Positions 8,338 to 17,771 of a DNA stretch of 64,000 nt are shown here, piece by piece. Each line of letters starts with the position of its first letter. The stretch's first letter is position 1. The stretch is from NCBI RefSeq assembly GCF_001005295.1, contig NZ_LBMK01000001.1, positions 436,704-500,703 of the forward strand, given 5' to 3'. Below the pieces are notes generated by a model, which did no database searches, was not told where the DNA came from, and saw nothing but the letters and a program-made list of their open reading frames with translations. The stretch comes from Streptomyces yangpuensis (GTDB lineage: Bacteria > Actinomycetota > Actinomycetes > Streptomycetales > Streptomycetaceae). Both the position numbers and the translations under genes were made by a program.

Positions 8338-10268
8338 CCCGTACGACCCCGTCGGCGTCCGGGGCGCGGCGTGCGGGGCACGGCCCCGGGAAGCGGTCGA
8401 GGGACGGGGTGGGGAGAAGGCTCCGGGCGGTCACAGCGCCGGTGCTCGCCGCCGCCGCGCTCGTCGCCGCGACCGCCGGGACGGCCGGGGCCGAGGACGG
8501 CCAGTGGTCCGTGCTGCCCGCCGCGAACACCCTGGGACAACGGCCGTGTTTCTATCTTGCCGCCGCACCCGGCCAGCACGTCACCGACGCCGTCACCCTC
8601 ACCAACCGCGGCGACCGACCCCGCACCTTCCGCCTCTACGCCGCCGATGCCCACCACACCGCCCGCGACGGCGGCTTCGCTCTCCGCGGGCCCGACGAGC
8701 CGCGCCGGGCCGTCGCCGCGTGGACGAAGCTCGACCGGGAGCGGGTCACCGTCCCGGCCGGTGGCACGGTCCGGGTCGGCTTCACGCTCACCGTCCCCGA
8801 CCGCGCCGCACCGGGGGACCACCCTGGCGCCGTGGCCGCCCTGGAGGAACGGCCGGGCGAAGCCGCCGCCGCGCGGATCATCGGGGTGCGGCAGGCCGTC
8901 GCCGCCCGGCTGTACCTGCGGGTCATTGGCCCCACCGCGCCCGCCCTCGCCGTCCGGGACGTCACCGTGGACCGCCGGGGCGGCGCCGCGGCGGAGGTCT
9001 CGTACACCCTCCACAACACCGGTAACGTCACCCTCCGGCCCCGGGTCACCCTCACCGCCTCCGGCGCGCTCGGCCGCCGGCTGCTCGACCGCGGGCTCAC
9101 CGGGCTGCCCGCCGAACTGCTGCCGGGTCAGGAGGAGCGCCTGCAGGCCCGCTGGGACGGCCCGCCCACAGTCGAATGGGCCCGGGTGACGGTGCGGGCG
9201 CGGGCCGACGGAACCACAGCTCAGGGCCGTGCCGCCTACGCCGCGCACCCGCCTCTCGCGGCTGTGCTCGCCGTCACCGCCCTGGCCTGGTCGGCGCTGG
9301 GAGCGGCATCGGGGAGAATGGCCCGTATGAGCGATCGTTCCCCCGAGTCCACCGCCCCGCACCGTGCGGGCTTCGCCTGCTTCGTCGGCCGTCCCAATGC
9401 CGGGAAGTCGACCCTCACCAACGCACTCGTGGGCACGAAGGTCGCGATCACCTCCAACCGGCCGCAGACCACCCGCCACACCGTCCGCGGCATCGTGCAC
9501 CGCCCCGACGCCCAGCTCGTCCTCGTCGACACGCCCGGCCTGCACAAGCCGCGCACCCTGCTCGGCGAGCGCCTCAACGACGTCGTGCGCACCACCTGGG
9601 CCGAGGTCGACGTCATCGGCTTCTGCCTGCCGGCCGACCAGAAGCTCGGCCCCGGCGACAAGTTCATCGCCAAGGAGCTCGCGGGGATCAAGAAGACCCC
9701 CAAGATCGCCATCATCACCAAGACCGACCTGGTCGAGTCCAAGCAGGTGGGCGAGCAGCTCATCGCCGTGCACCAGCTCGCCGAGGAGCTCGGCTTCGAG
9801 TGGGCCGAGATCGTCCCCGTCTCGGCGGTCGGCGACAGCCAGGTCCAGCTGCTGGCCGACCTGATCGCGCCGCTGCTGCCGGAGAGCCCGCCGCTGTACC
9901 CGGAGGGCGACCTCACCGACGAGCCCGAGATGGTCATGGTCGCCGAGCTGATCCGCGAGGCCGCCCTGGAAGGCGTACGGGACGAGCTCCCGCACTCCAT
10001 CGCCGTGGTCGTCGAGGAGATGATCCCGCGGGAGAACCGCCCGGCCGACCGCCCGCTGCTCGACATCCACGCCAACGTCTACATCGAGCGGCCGAGCCAG
10101 AAGGGCATCATCATCGGCCCGAAGGGTTCCCGCCTGAAGGAGGTCGGGATGAAGTCGCGCAAGCACATCGAGGCGCTGCTCGGCACCCCCGTCTTCCTCG
10201 ACCTCCACGTGAAGGTCGCCAAGGACTGGCAGCGGGACCCCAAGCAGCTGCGCAAGCTCGGCTTCTGA
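8334..10268 (+). CDS. DUF916-like membrane protein whose frame continues without a stop into Era
   Basis: From GTG 8334 the frame encodes an Arg-rich n-region, a signal-like hydrophobic stretch (near residues 33-50), and a beta-sandwich region with CFYLAAAPGQHVTDAVTLTNRG and VTLRPRVTLTASG, as in DUF916/DUF3324-type proteins encoded beside WxL proteins. A predicted membrane helix (PLAAVLAVTALAWSALGAA, about residues 306-325) follows. No stop codon occurs: the frame passes through GRMAR into the Era start at 9327, giving one 644-residue open frame. Topology would put Era in the cytosol. Whether the fusion is made, or ribosomes restart at 9327, cannot be decided here. Confidence 0.7.
   Translation: MTRTTPSASGARRAGHGPGKRSRDGVGRRLRAVTAPVLAAAALVAATAGTAGAEDGQWSVLPAANTLGQRPCFYLAAAPGQHVTDAVTLTNRGDRPRTFRLYAADAHHTARDGGFALRGPDEPRRAVAAWTKLDRERVTVPAGGTVRVGFTLTVPDRAAPGDHPGAVAALEERPGEAAAARIIGVRQAVAARLYLRVIGPTAPALAVRDVTVDRRGGAAAEVSYTLHNTGNVTLRPRVTLTASGALGRRLLDRGLTGLPAELLPGQEERLQARWDGPPTVEWARVTVRARADGTTAQGRAAYAAHPPLAAVLAVTALAWSALGAASGRMARMSDRSPESTAPHRAGFACFVGRPNAGKSTLTNALVGTKVAITSNRPQTTRHTVRGIVHRPDAQLVLVDTPGLHKPRTLLGERLNDVVRTTWAEVDVIGFCLPADQKLGPGDKFIAKELAGIKKTPKIAIITKTDLVESKQVGEQLIAVHQLAEELGFEWAEIVPVSAVGDSQVQLLADLIAPLLPESPPLYPEGDLTDEPEMVMVAELIREAALEGVRDELPHSIAVVVEEMIPRENRPADRPLLDIHANVYIERPSQKGIIIGPKGSRLKEVGMKSRKHIEALLGTPVFLDLHVKVAKDWQRDPKQLRKLGF
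9327..10268 (+). CDS. era: GTPase Era
   Basis: A 313-residue GTPase, normal length for Era. G1 GRPNAGKST is near residue 22, G3 DTPG near 70, G4 TKTD near 131, and the C-terminal KH domain carries GIIIGPKGSRLKEVG. Era binds the 3' end of 16S rRNA and acts in 30S assembly and cell-cycle control. The ATG at 9327 is chosen because GGGGAGA precedes it by 9 bp and Era homology begins there. GAGAAT at 9314-9319 could also be a -10 box for a leaderless transcript. Upstream, the frame is shared with the DUF916-like protein. Confidence 0.97.
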   Translation: MSDRSPESTAPHRAGFACFVGRPNAGKSTLTNALVGTKVAITSNRPQTTRHTVRGIVHRPDAQLVLVDTPGLHKPRTLLGERLNDVVRTTWAEVDVIGFCLPADQKLGPGDKFIAKELAGIKKTPKIAIITKTDLVESKQVGEQLIAVHQLAEELGFEWAEIVPVSAVGDSQVQLLADLIAPLLPESPPLYPEGDLTDEPEMVMVAELIREAALEGVRDELPHSIAVVVEEMIPRENRPADRPLLDIHANVYIERPSQKGIIIGPKGSRLKEVGMKSRKHIEALLGTPVFLDLHVKVAKDWQRDPKQLRKLGF

Positions 10269-10280
10269 CCGGTCGCCCGG

Positions 10281-10296
10281 GCCCGCCCCCGCGGGC
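10281..10296. terminator. Short hairpin between convergent era and methyltransferase genes
   Basis: GCCCGC CCCC GCGGGC forms a 6-bp stem with a 4-base loop, 12 bp after the era stop and 28 bp from the end of the convergent methyltransferase gene. No T tract. It may end transcription from either side. Confidence 0.4.
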
Positions 10297-10323
10297 GCTC
10301 CACGACAGGGCAGTACACCTGGG

Positions 10324-11019
10324 CTAGGCGAGGCGCCGGATCTTCAGCGCGTTGTCGGGACGGGTCCCGGGACGGCCCTCCGGGTCGGTCATGGCCTGCA
10401 CGTGCTCGGCCGCGGTGAGGACCTCCCAGCCGCCCTGCGGCAGTTCCAGCTGCGCCAGGACCTCGTGCGGGGTGGGGAAGTGGATGTCGGCGAGGGCCTC
10501 CGGGTTCCACGACGGCCCGCCCGCGTGGCCCACCACGAGGAGGGTCCCGCCGGGGGCCACCGCGGCGGCGGCCCGGCGCAGGATCCGCTCGCGCGGGAAG
10601 TCCCCGTAGCTGTGCAGGAAGCACGCCGAGACGAGGTCGAACTCCCCCTCGGGGAAGGACTGCGCGAAGTCGTGCTGCTGCCAGTCGACGAGGTCCCCGA
10701 CCCCGGCCTCGGCGGCGTGCTCGGCGGCGCGGCCGAGGGCCACCTTCGAGATGTCGGCGGCGGTGACCCGCCATCCGCGGCGGGCCAGCCAGACGGTGTC
10801 CGCACCCTCCCCGCACCCGAGGTCGAGGGCCCGGCCGGGGGCGAGGTCCTGGGCCTCGCGGACCAGAAGGGCGTTGGGGTTGCCGCTCCAGATGCGCGTG
10901 CTCTCGCCGTAGCGCTCGTCCCAGAACTCCGCGCCGCCTGCGACGGGCCCGTTCCCGTTCTCCTGCGTCCCGTGCGTGTGCTCGTGCGTGTGGCCGTGGT
11001 CGTGGTCGTGCGTCGTCAT
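10324..11019 (-). CDS. SAM-dependent class I methyltransferase with His-rich N-terminus
   Basis: A 231-residue protein. The SAM motif ALDLGCGEGADTVWLA is near residues 61-76, followed by VTAADIS and FDLVSACFLHS, the class I Rossmann methyltransferase order. The first 17 residues hold eight His (THDHDHGHTHEHTHG), a likely metal-binding tail that is not part of the fold. GGAAGAGG precedes the ATG at a good distance. The substrate is unknown; relatives include thiopurine or tellurite-type methyltransferases. It lies 152 bp after the GNAT gene on the same strand. Confidence 0.85.
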   Translation of the reverse strand: MTTHDHDHGHTHEHTHGTQENGNGPVAGGAEFWDERYGESTRIWSGNPNALLVREAQDLAPGRALDLGCGEGADTVWLARRGWRVTAADISKVALGRAAEHAAEAGVGDLVDWQQHDFAQSFPEGEFDLVSACFLHSYGDFPRERILRRAAAAVAPGGTLLVVGHAGGPSWNPEALADIHFPTPHEVLAQLELPQGGWEVLTAAEHVQAMTDPEGRPGTRPDNALKIRRLA

Positions 11020-11171
11020 GGGTGCCTCTTCCGCTCGCGGTCTTCGTGCCCCCGATGCTGCGCCCACCCCGCCCCCCTCGGCAAACAAAGTTGCCGACCC
11101 GGCAAACGCGAACGTGGCCGGCCCCGCCTGCCGGTCGGCGCGCCCGCGGCGCGGCAGCCGGAGCACGCCGG

Positions 11172-11999
11172 TCAGGCCCCGGGCTCGGCGGGCGGTTCGG
11201 CGATCAGGGCGGTGCCCACCCGGCGGAAGCCGGCGCGGCCGTAGATCCGGGCCACGTCCTCGTCGCCCGCCGAGAGGAAGACCGTACGGGCGCCGCGTGC
11301 GCGGGCCTGCGCGACAAGGGCCGAGGTGACCCCGAGGGCCAGGCCCTGGCGGCGGGCGGACGGGAGGGTGCCGACGCCCACGACCTCGGCGACGTCCCCG
11401 ACCGGGTTGAACATGCCCGAGCAGAGCACCACGCCGTCGCGCACGGCCGCGGCCATCCCCGAGGTGCCCGCCGCCAGCTTCGCCGAGACGCTCGCCCGGC
11501 GGCTCTCCACCGACGGGTCCTCCAGCGCGGCCGCCAGCTCCGCCGGTCCGGCCTCGCCCACCGCCGTGCCCGGGTCCGCGAAGGCCAGCGAAGGTACCGC
11601 CAGCGCGGCCGACAGCAGCGGGTCCTCGGCGTCGAGCAGCCGCACCTCCGGGTGCGGGGGCAGCTCCTCGGAGGTCTCCAGCACCATCAGCGGGTGCGCG
11701 TGGACGTGCAGCCCGGCCGCCTCCGCGGCGGCGCGCAGCGCCGGGCTGGTCTCGGCGACCCACTCGAAGGACTCGGGCACGCCGAGTTCGCGCTGGCGGG
11801 CGAGGACCCGCTCCACGTCGGCGGCGGTCGCGTCGGAGCCGCCGAGCGCGGGCCGCGCGTAGTACGGCCAGCCCGCGCCCTCCTGGACGAACAGGGTCAG
11901 CGGTCCGAAGTCCTCGGCCCGGGCCCCGCCCACCCGCGGCACCGTGTCGTAGTACCGCTCCAGCTCGGACAGCGGCGAATCGATCATGTGATGGGTCAT
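11172..11999 (-). CDS. GNAT family N-acetyltransferase
   Basis: A 275-residue protein. The C-terminal half carries the acetyl-CoA motif VVGVGTLPSARRQGLALGVTSALV (split here into V-GTLPSARRQGLALG) and the closing AGDEDVARIYGRAGFRRVG, typical of GNAT enzymes. The N-terminal half is a second, degenerate GNAT-like segment. ATG 11999 is used; TTG 12011 is a weaker option, and no clear ribosome site is seen. It lies 27 bp after the emfourin gene. The acceptor substrate cannot be told. Confidence 0.82.
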   Translation of the reverse strand: MTHHMIDSPLSELERYYDTVPRVGGARAEDFGPLTLFVQEGAGWPYYARPALGGSDATAADVERVLARQRELGVPESFEWVAETSPALRAAAEAAGLHVHAHPLMVLETSEELPPHPEVRLLDAEDPLLSAALAVPSLAFADPGTAVGEAGPAELAAALEDPSVESRRASVSAKLAAGTSGMAAAVRDGVVLCSGMFNPVGDVAEVVGVGTLPSARRQGLALGVTSALVAQARARGARTVFLSAGDEDVARIYGRAGFRRVGTALIAEPPAEPGA

Positions 12000-12026
12000 C
12001 CGGCCATCCAAGCAAAGGGCCGGTGG

Positions 12027-12296
12027 TCAGGCACCCTCTTTCAGGACCCGGGAGATCAGCGCCCGCTGGGCCTCCGACAGGCGCGGCTCGGCGCAGGAGA
12101 CCGTCCGGCCGTCCACCGTGATCCGGTAGGCGAAGCCGTCCCGCACCCGGTCCGCCGGGTCGCCGGGCGGACCGGGCCGCAGCGCGAGCTGGGCCAGGGC
12201 CTGCCACTCGTCCTCGTCCGGCAGGCCGGAGGTGTCCACCTCGGCCCGTCGCTCGATGCCCGCGAAGCCGCCCGTCCGTACCACCAGAATCCGCAT
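12027..12296 (-). CDS. Emfourin-type protealysin inhibitor
   Basis: An 89-residue protein with the emfourin pattern: MRILVVRTGGFAGIERR at the start, DEDEWQALAQLA in the middle, and FAYRITVDGRTVSCAEPRLS, closing with helix AQRALISRVL. Emfourin of Serratia is an intracellular slow, tight inhibitor of the M4 protease protealysin. The gene begins 10 bp after the stop of an M4 protease gene, the same order as in known protease-inhibitor pairs, so it most likely controls that neighbour. Confidence 0.85.
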   Translation of the reverse strand: MRILVVRTGGFAGIERRAEVDTSGLPDEDEWQALAQLALRPGPPGDPADRVRDGFAYRITVDGRTVSCAEPRLSEAQRALISRVLKEGA

Positions 12297-12306
12297 GGGA
12301 GCCGTC

Positions 12307-13380
12307 CTACCCCGAGAACGGGACGCCCACCACCGACCATGCCTTCTGGAGTGCCTGGTGCTCCGCCCCGCCGTCCCCGTAGCGGGTGGCGGCGGCCGCC
12401 GTCGAGAGCCGGGCGAACTCCGCGAAGTCCGCCTTGGGGGTGAGGTCCCCGCCGGTCAGGGTGTCGTACCAGATCTGTCCGGCCCGCTCCCAGGCCTTGC
12501 CGCCGAGCTCGGTCGCCGCGATGTAGAAGGCGTGGTTGGGGATGCCGGAGTTGATGTGGACGCCGCCGTTGTCGCTGTGGGTGTTGACGTAGTCGTCCAT
12601 GGTGGCCGGCTGCGGGTCCTTGCCGAGCTCGTCGTCGTCGTAGGCGGTGCCCGGCGCCTTCATGGAGCGCAGGGCGACCCCGGTCACGTTGGGTCCGAGC
12701 AGTCCGGCCCCGATCAGCCAGTCGGCCTGGTCGGCGGTCTGTTCCAGCGAGTACTGCTTGATCAGGGAGCCGAAGACGTCCGACATCGACTCGTTCAGGG
12801 CGCCCGACTGGCCGCGGTAGCGCAGGTTCGCCGTGTACTGGGTGACGCCGTGGGTCAGCTCGTGCCCGATGACGTCCACCGACACGGTGAAGTCGAGGAA
12901 GAGGTCCCCGTCCCCGTCGCCGAAGACCATCTGCTGCCCGTCCCAGAAGGCGTTGTTGTAATCCTCGCCGTAGTGGACGGTGGCGTCCAGCGGGAGCCCG
13001 GAGTCGTCGATCGAGCGGCGCCCGAAGCCCTTCAGGAACAGCTCGTACGTCGCCCCGAGGCCCGCGTAGGCGCGGTTGACGGTGGCGTCCTTGCTCAGCG
13101 GGTCGCCCTCCTCGCGGACCTTCGTCCCCGGCAGCTGCGTACGGTGCTGGGCGTCGAAGATCGTCCGCTGCGGATCGTCGCCCGCCGGTGCGGCGAGGGT
13201 GGGCACGATCCCGCGCACGGCGGTGACCCGGCGCCGGGTGCGCAGCAGGGAGTCGCGCTCCAGGGTGCGCTGGGCGAGGTCGGCGCGCCGGGTGTCCGCG
13301 GAGAGCGCGGCCTTGTCGAGGAGGTGCGGCGGCACGACGGTGCAGAAGACGGGGTGGCGGTGAGTGTGGGAGGCATCCAT
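12307..13380 (-). CDS. M4 family (protealysin-like) zinc metallopeptidase
   Basis: A 357-residue metalloprotease. HELTHG near residue 166 and the downstream ALNESMSDVFG give the two zinc His and the Glu ligand of the thermolysin family. The short propeptide-like start HPVFCTVVPPHLL and RTIFDAQHRTQLPG match the protealysin subgroup precursor (PPHLL motif), which lacks a classical signal peptide, and none is seen here. ATG 13380 is chosen; TTG 13389 is possible. The inhibitor emfourin follows 10 bp downstream, so the pair may act inside the cell or after non-classical release. Confidence 0.92.
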   Translation of the reverse strand: MDASHTHRHPVFCTVVPPHLLDKAALSADTRRADLAQRTLERDSLLRTRRRVTAVRGIVPTLAAPAGDDPQRTIFDAQHRTQLPGTKVREEGDPLSKDATVNRAYAGLGATYELFLKGFGRRSIDDSGLPLDATVHYGEDYNNAFWDGQQMVFGDGDGDLFLDFTVSVDVIGHELTHGVTQYTANLRYRGQSGALNESMSDVFGSLIKQYSLEQTADQADWLIGAGLLGPNVTGVALRSMKAPGTAYDDDELGKDPQPATMDDYVNTHSDNGGVHINSGIPNHAFYIAATELGGKAWERAGQIWYDTLTGGDLTPKADFAEFARLSTAAAATRYGDGGAEHQALQKAWSVVGVPFSG

Positions 13381-13636
13381 GCCCGGCAATGTGGCACCGA
13401 GTCACCGTCATGTCACCAGTTGCAACCATGATTCATTCGGTTGTGTCACCTTCCGTCGCTGCAGAAACGTGCCTGGTGTCTTTGCGCGGCCGGACCGGGG
13501 CGCTTTTGGGGGGATCACCCCGACCTGGGGGAGAAAAGGAGGCTTGGCTCACATTTGGTGCAAATCGGACGCCCGGGTCTTGCATACTGAAACAGGTCCT
13601 CGCGTTACGGCGCGGCTCGGCTAGGCTCGGCCCATC
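13381..13636. other. Divergent intergenic region before the leuA leader
   Basis: This space separates the M4 protease (-) from the leuA leader peptide (+). Its composition is lower in GC than the neighbours, as expected for a promoter region. I see no coding frame. TAGGCT at 13622-13627 is 9 bp before the leader ATG and is the most plausible -10 box, but no good -35 lies 16-19 bp upstream of it. Confidence 0.4.
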
Positions 13637-13684
13637 ATGCGTTTCGGGCTGCTTCTCCTTAGCTGCCGCGGCGAGGGTCTGTAG
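13637..13684 (+). CDS. Leucine-rich leader peptide of leuA (attenuator)
   Basis: ATG 13637 opens a 15-codon frame, MRFGLLLLSCRGEGL, ending in TAG at 13682-13684. Four consecutive Leu codons (CTG CTT CTC CTT), two of them the CTT/CTC codons, come before the stop, and leuA starts 102 bp downstream. This is the arrangement of a transcription attenuator in which ribosome stalling on Leu codons senses charged leucyl-tRNA. Attenuation of leuA has been proposed for actinobacteria from comparative work. The frame is far shorter than ordinary genes and is supported by codon content and position only. Confidence 0.85.
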   Translation: MRFGLLLLSCRGEGL

Positions 13685-13690
13685 TCGTAG

Positions 13691-15550
<1,860 letters not shown>

Positions 15551-15563
15551 CCACTCGCACGTG

Positions 15564-15595
15564 AACCCCGCTCCTCCTTCCGGAGGGGCGGGGTT
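15564..15595 (+). terminator. Terminator of leuA
   Basis: AACCCCGCTCCTCC, a TTCC loop and GGAGGGGCGGGGTT form a 14-bp stem with one G-T pair, 14 bp after the leuA stop. There is no long T tract, as usual in high-GC actinobacteria. Confidence 0.85.
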
Positions 15596-15618
15596 GCGTC
15601 GTTCCCGGGCCTGCGGCC

Positions 15619-16377
15619 TCAGCGGGCCAGGTAGCCGCCGTCCACCGGAAGGACCACCCCCGTCACGAAAGACGCCGCGTCCGAGGCGAGGAAGGCGATG
15701 ACCCGGGCCACCTCCTCCGGCTCGCCGAGCCGGCCCATCGGGTGTGCCCCCGTGACCTCCGCCAGGTACTCCGGCCCGCCCGGCTCGTCCTGCAGCGCGA
15801 TCACCCGCTCCGTTCGGATCGTTCCGGGAGCCACCGCGTTGACGCGGATCCCGTGCGCCGCCCACTCGACCGCGAGGTGCTTGGTCAGCCCCGACGCGAC
15901 GAACTTCGCCGGTCCGTACGCCGCCTGGCGGGCCTGCCCCGCCACACCCGAGATCGAGGACACGCAGACCAGCGCCCCGCCCGGCCGCGGCTGCGCGGTC
16001 ATCGCCTCGATGGCGTACTTGCAGGTCAGGAACATCCCGCGACCGTCGACCGCCATGACGTGGTCCCAGTCCCGCGCGGTGGTCTCGCGTACATCCGAAA
16101 GAGGGAGCACCCCGGCGTTGGCCACGGCGACGTCGAGGCGCCCGTAGGCCTGCACCGCGGCGGCGACCATCGCCCGGTTGTCGTCCGGATCGGAGACGTC
16201 ACCGACCACCACGGTGATCGGGCGGCCCTCGGCGGCCAGATCCGTACGCAGCGCCTCGACCCCGGGGCCGTTGATATCGGCCGCGGTCACCCGGGCTCCG
16301 GAGCGGGCGAGCAACACGGCGGTGGCGCGGCCGATCCCGCTCGCGGCCCCGGTCACCAGACACGACTTCTCCTTCAT
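15619..16377 (-). CDS. SDR family NAD(P)-dependent oxidoreductase
   Basis: A 252-residue classical short-chain dehydrogenase. TGAASGIG near residue 9 binds the cofactor, NAG appears in VAVANAGVLP, and the catalytic Ser and YGPAK (Tyr, Lys) near residues 144-163 are in place. ADIN after the second strand suggests NAD(H) preference. GVVLPVDGGYLAR is the usual end. It is a single gene convergent with leuA. TAGGGT on the minus strand (16390-16385) lies 7 bp before the ATG, which fits a leaderless start. Substrate unknown. Confidence 0.9.
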   Translation of the reverse strand: MKEKSCLVTGAASGIGRATAVLLARSGARVTAADINGPGVEALRTDLAAEGRPITVVVGDVSDPDDNRAMVAAAVQAYGRLDVAVANAGVLPLSDVRETTARDWDHVMAVDGRGMFLTCKYAIEAMTAQPRPGGALVCVSSISGVAGQARQAAYGPAKFVASGLTKHLAVEWAAHGIRVNAVAPGTIRTERVIALQDEPGGPEYLAEVTGAHPMGRLGEPEEVARVIAFLASDAASFVTGVVLPVDGGYLAR

Positions 16378-16527
16378 GCGGCAGACCCTAAGCGGAACCG
16401 GGGATGCAGATCGGCCAAGTCCCGCGCGCGGGACATGTTGTCTTGTCGCACGACTGACGCATCCTCACCGATGTGGCTAACATCACGCCAACCCGGCGAT
16501 GCTGCCGGACGACCACGGAGGTGCGAC

Positions 16528-17223
16528 GTGCTGCCAGTTCGGGGTGGGGACGGCCGGAAGCTGACGGTCTGGGGCATCCGTACCACCTGGAGCACCGTGG
16601 GTGACGGGGAGTTCTTCTGCCCGGACTGCGGTGGGGACCGCAACTACCGCAGGCGCACCGGCCGCCGCCGGTTCACCGTCCTCGGGGTGCCGCTGCTGCC
16701 GCGCGGGCAGGCGGGGCCCGTCGTCGAGTGCCAGGGCTGCCGGGAGCGCTTCGGCACCGACGTACTGGACCACCTCACCACCACCCGGTTCACGGCCCTC
16801 CTGCGGGACGCCGTGCACACCGTCGCCCTGGCGGTGCTCACTGCGGGCGGGACGGCCTCGCGCAGCGCGCTGGAGGCCGCCGTGTGCGCCGTACGGGCCG
16901 CCGGCTTCCAGGAGTGCACCGAGGAGCAGCTGGAGTCGCTCGTGGAGGCGCTGTCCACGGACGAGGGCCGGCTCGGGCTGTACGACATCCCGGAGTGCTG
17001 CGGGGCCGCGCTGTCGATAGAGCTCCACGAGGCGCTGGAGCCGCTCGCCCCGCACCTGGCCGGTCCGGGCCGCGAGTCGATCCTGCTGCAGGGTGCCCGG
17101 ATCGCCCTCGCGGACGGCCCGTACATCCCGGCCGAGCGCGAGGTGCTGGCCACCGTCGGATCGGCGCTGCGGATCGGCGTGGACGAGGTGGCGCGGCTGC
17201 TGTCGGCGGTGCGCGCGCCCTGA
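16528..17223 (+). CDS. TerB-like protein with N-terminal zinc ribbon
   Basis: A 231-residue protein. The N-terminus has two CxxC knuckles (FCPDCGG near residue 31, VECQGC near residue 69), a zinc ribbon. The C-terminal half is helical with a TerB-type segment (GPGRESILLQGARIALADGPYIPAEREVLATVG), where tellurite-resistance TerB proteins have a metal-binding helical bundle. GTG 16528 follows GGAG by 7 bp. Its function is not established; such proteins are widespread and conserved in Streptomyces. A hairpin follows the stop. Confidence 0.8.
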   Translation: MLPVRGGDGRKLTVWGIRTTWSTVGDGEFFCPDCGGDRNYRRRTGRRRFTVLGVPLLPRGQAGPVVECQGCRERFGTDVLDHLTTTRFTALLRDAVHTVALAVLTAGGTASRSALEAAVCAVRAAGFQECTEEQLESLVEALSTDEGRLGLYDIPECCGAALSIELHEALEPLAPHLAGPGRESILLQGARIALADGPYIPAEREVLATVGSALRIGVDEVARLLSAVRAP

Positions 17224-17345
17224 GCGGAGCCGCAGCCGTTCCGGAACCGGCCGGAACACCGTGGTCCGACGTAACGATCCGGCCTCGCGTGGGGCCAAAA
17301 TCTCGCCTGGTGAACACCTTGTGAACAGCCGAGCCGATGGCTCCG

Positions 17346-17384
17346 GGCCCGTTCAGGCTGCCTCCGAGGCCGCCGGAACGGGCC
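17346..17384 (+). terminator. Terminator after the TerB-like gene
   Basis: GGCCCGTTC and GAACGGGCC pair over a 21-base loop that itself holds GCCTCCGAGGC. The stem is followed by TGTTCGTTTT, a T-rich tail, 123 bp after the stop codon. Confidence 0.7.
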
Positions 17385-17771
17385 TGTTCGTTTTGCGTCA
17401 CCAAACGGTCGCGAAGTGCGTCATGGCAGGTCGCGGCATGTAGCGGTCGGTGCGCTTCGCACTCGCACGGCCGGAACGGCCTGCTGCGGAAGGCCCGTCC
17501 CATACGCCTGCGCCGGTTCCGCCACCACTGGAGAAATCTACAGATCTGAAGCCTGGGATGGTCAACAGTTTGTAGAAGTCGACGATATCTGTGAGGCCTC
17601 CCACAGGCGTTCAATTCCGGTCACACGCCGAGAAGCCGCCGCCCCGCACAGCGGGACTTCGACCCACGTGAACGTACTGAAAACCCTGGCGAACCAACGG
17701 GTTAACGACCCACTTCGCCCAGGGATAACCAGATCTCCTCTCACTTACCTACCTTGAAGGGCAAGGCTGAG
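17385..17771 (+). promoter_or_regulatory. Long structured leader before the NCS2 permease
   Basis: Nearly 400 bp without a convincing gene. The GC content falls well below the neighbours between about 17530 and 17760. CCCTGGCGAA (17684-17693) can pair with TTCGCCCAGGG (17714-17724) with one bulged base, and GGGT/ACCC can pair inside the loop, ending 47 bp before the permease ATG. A frame open from 17416 to 17757 has unusual composition and no recognisable domain, so I do not call it a gene. A regulatory RNA leader is plausible but no known riboswitch class is recognised. Confidence 0.45.

Noticed and set aside
17600..17640. GTTCAATTCC stretch like a tRNA T-arm
   Set aside because: The flanking bases do not form a T-stem or an acceptor stem, and no cloverleaf can be drawn.
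17416..17757. 113-codon frame before the NCS2 permease
   Set aside because: Codon third positions are not GC-rich, no motif or ribosome site is seen. I treat the region as a leader.
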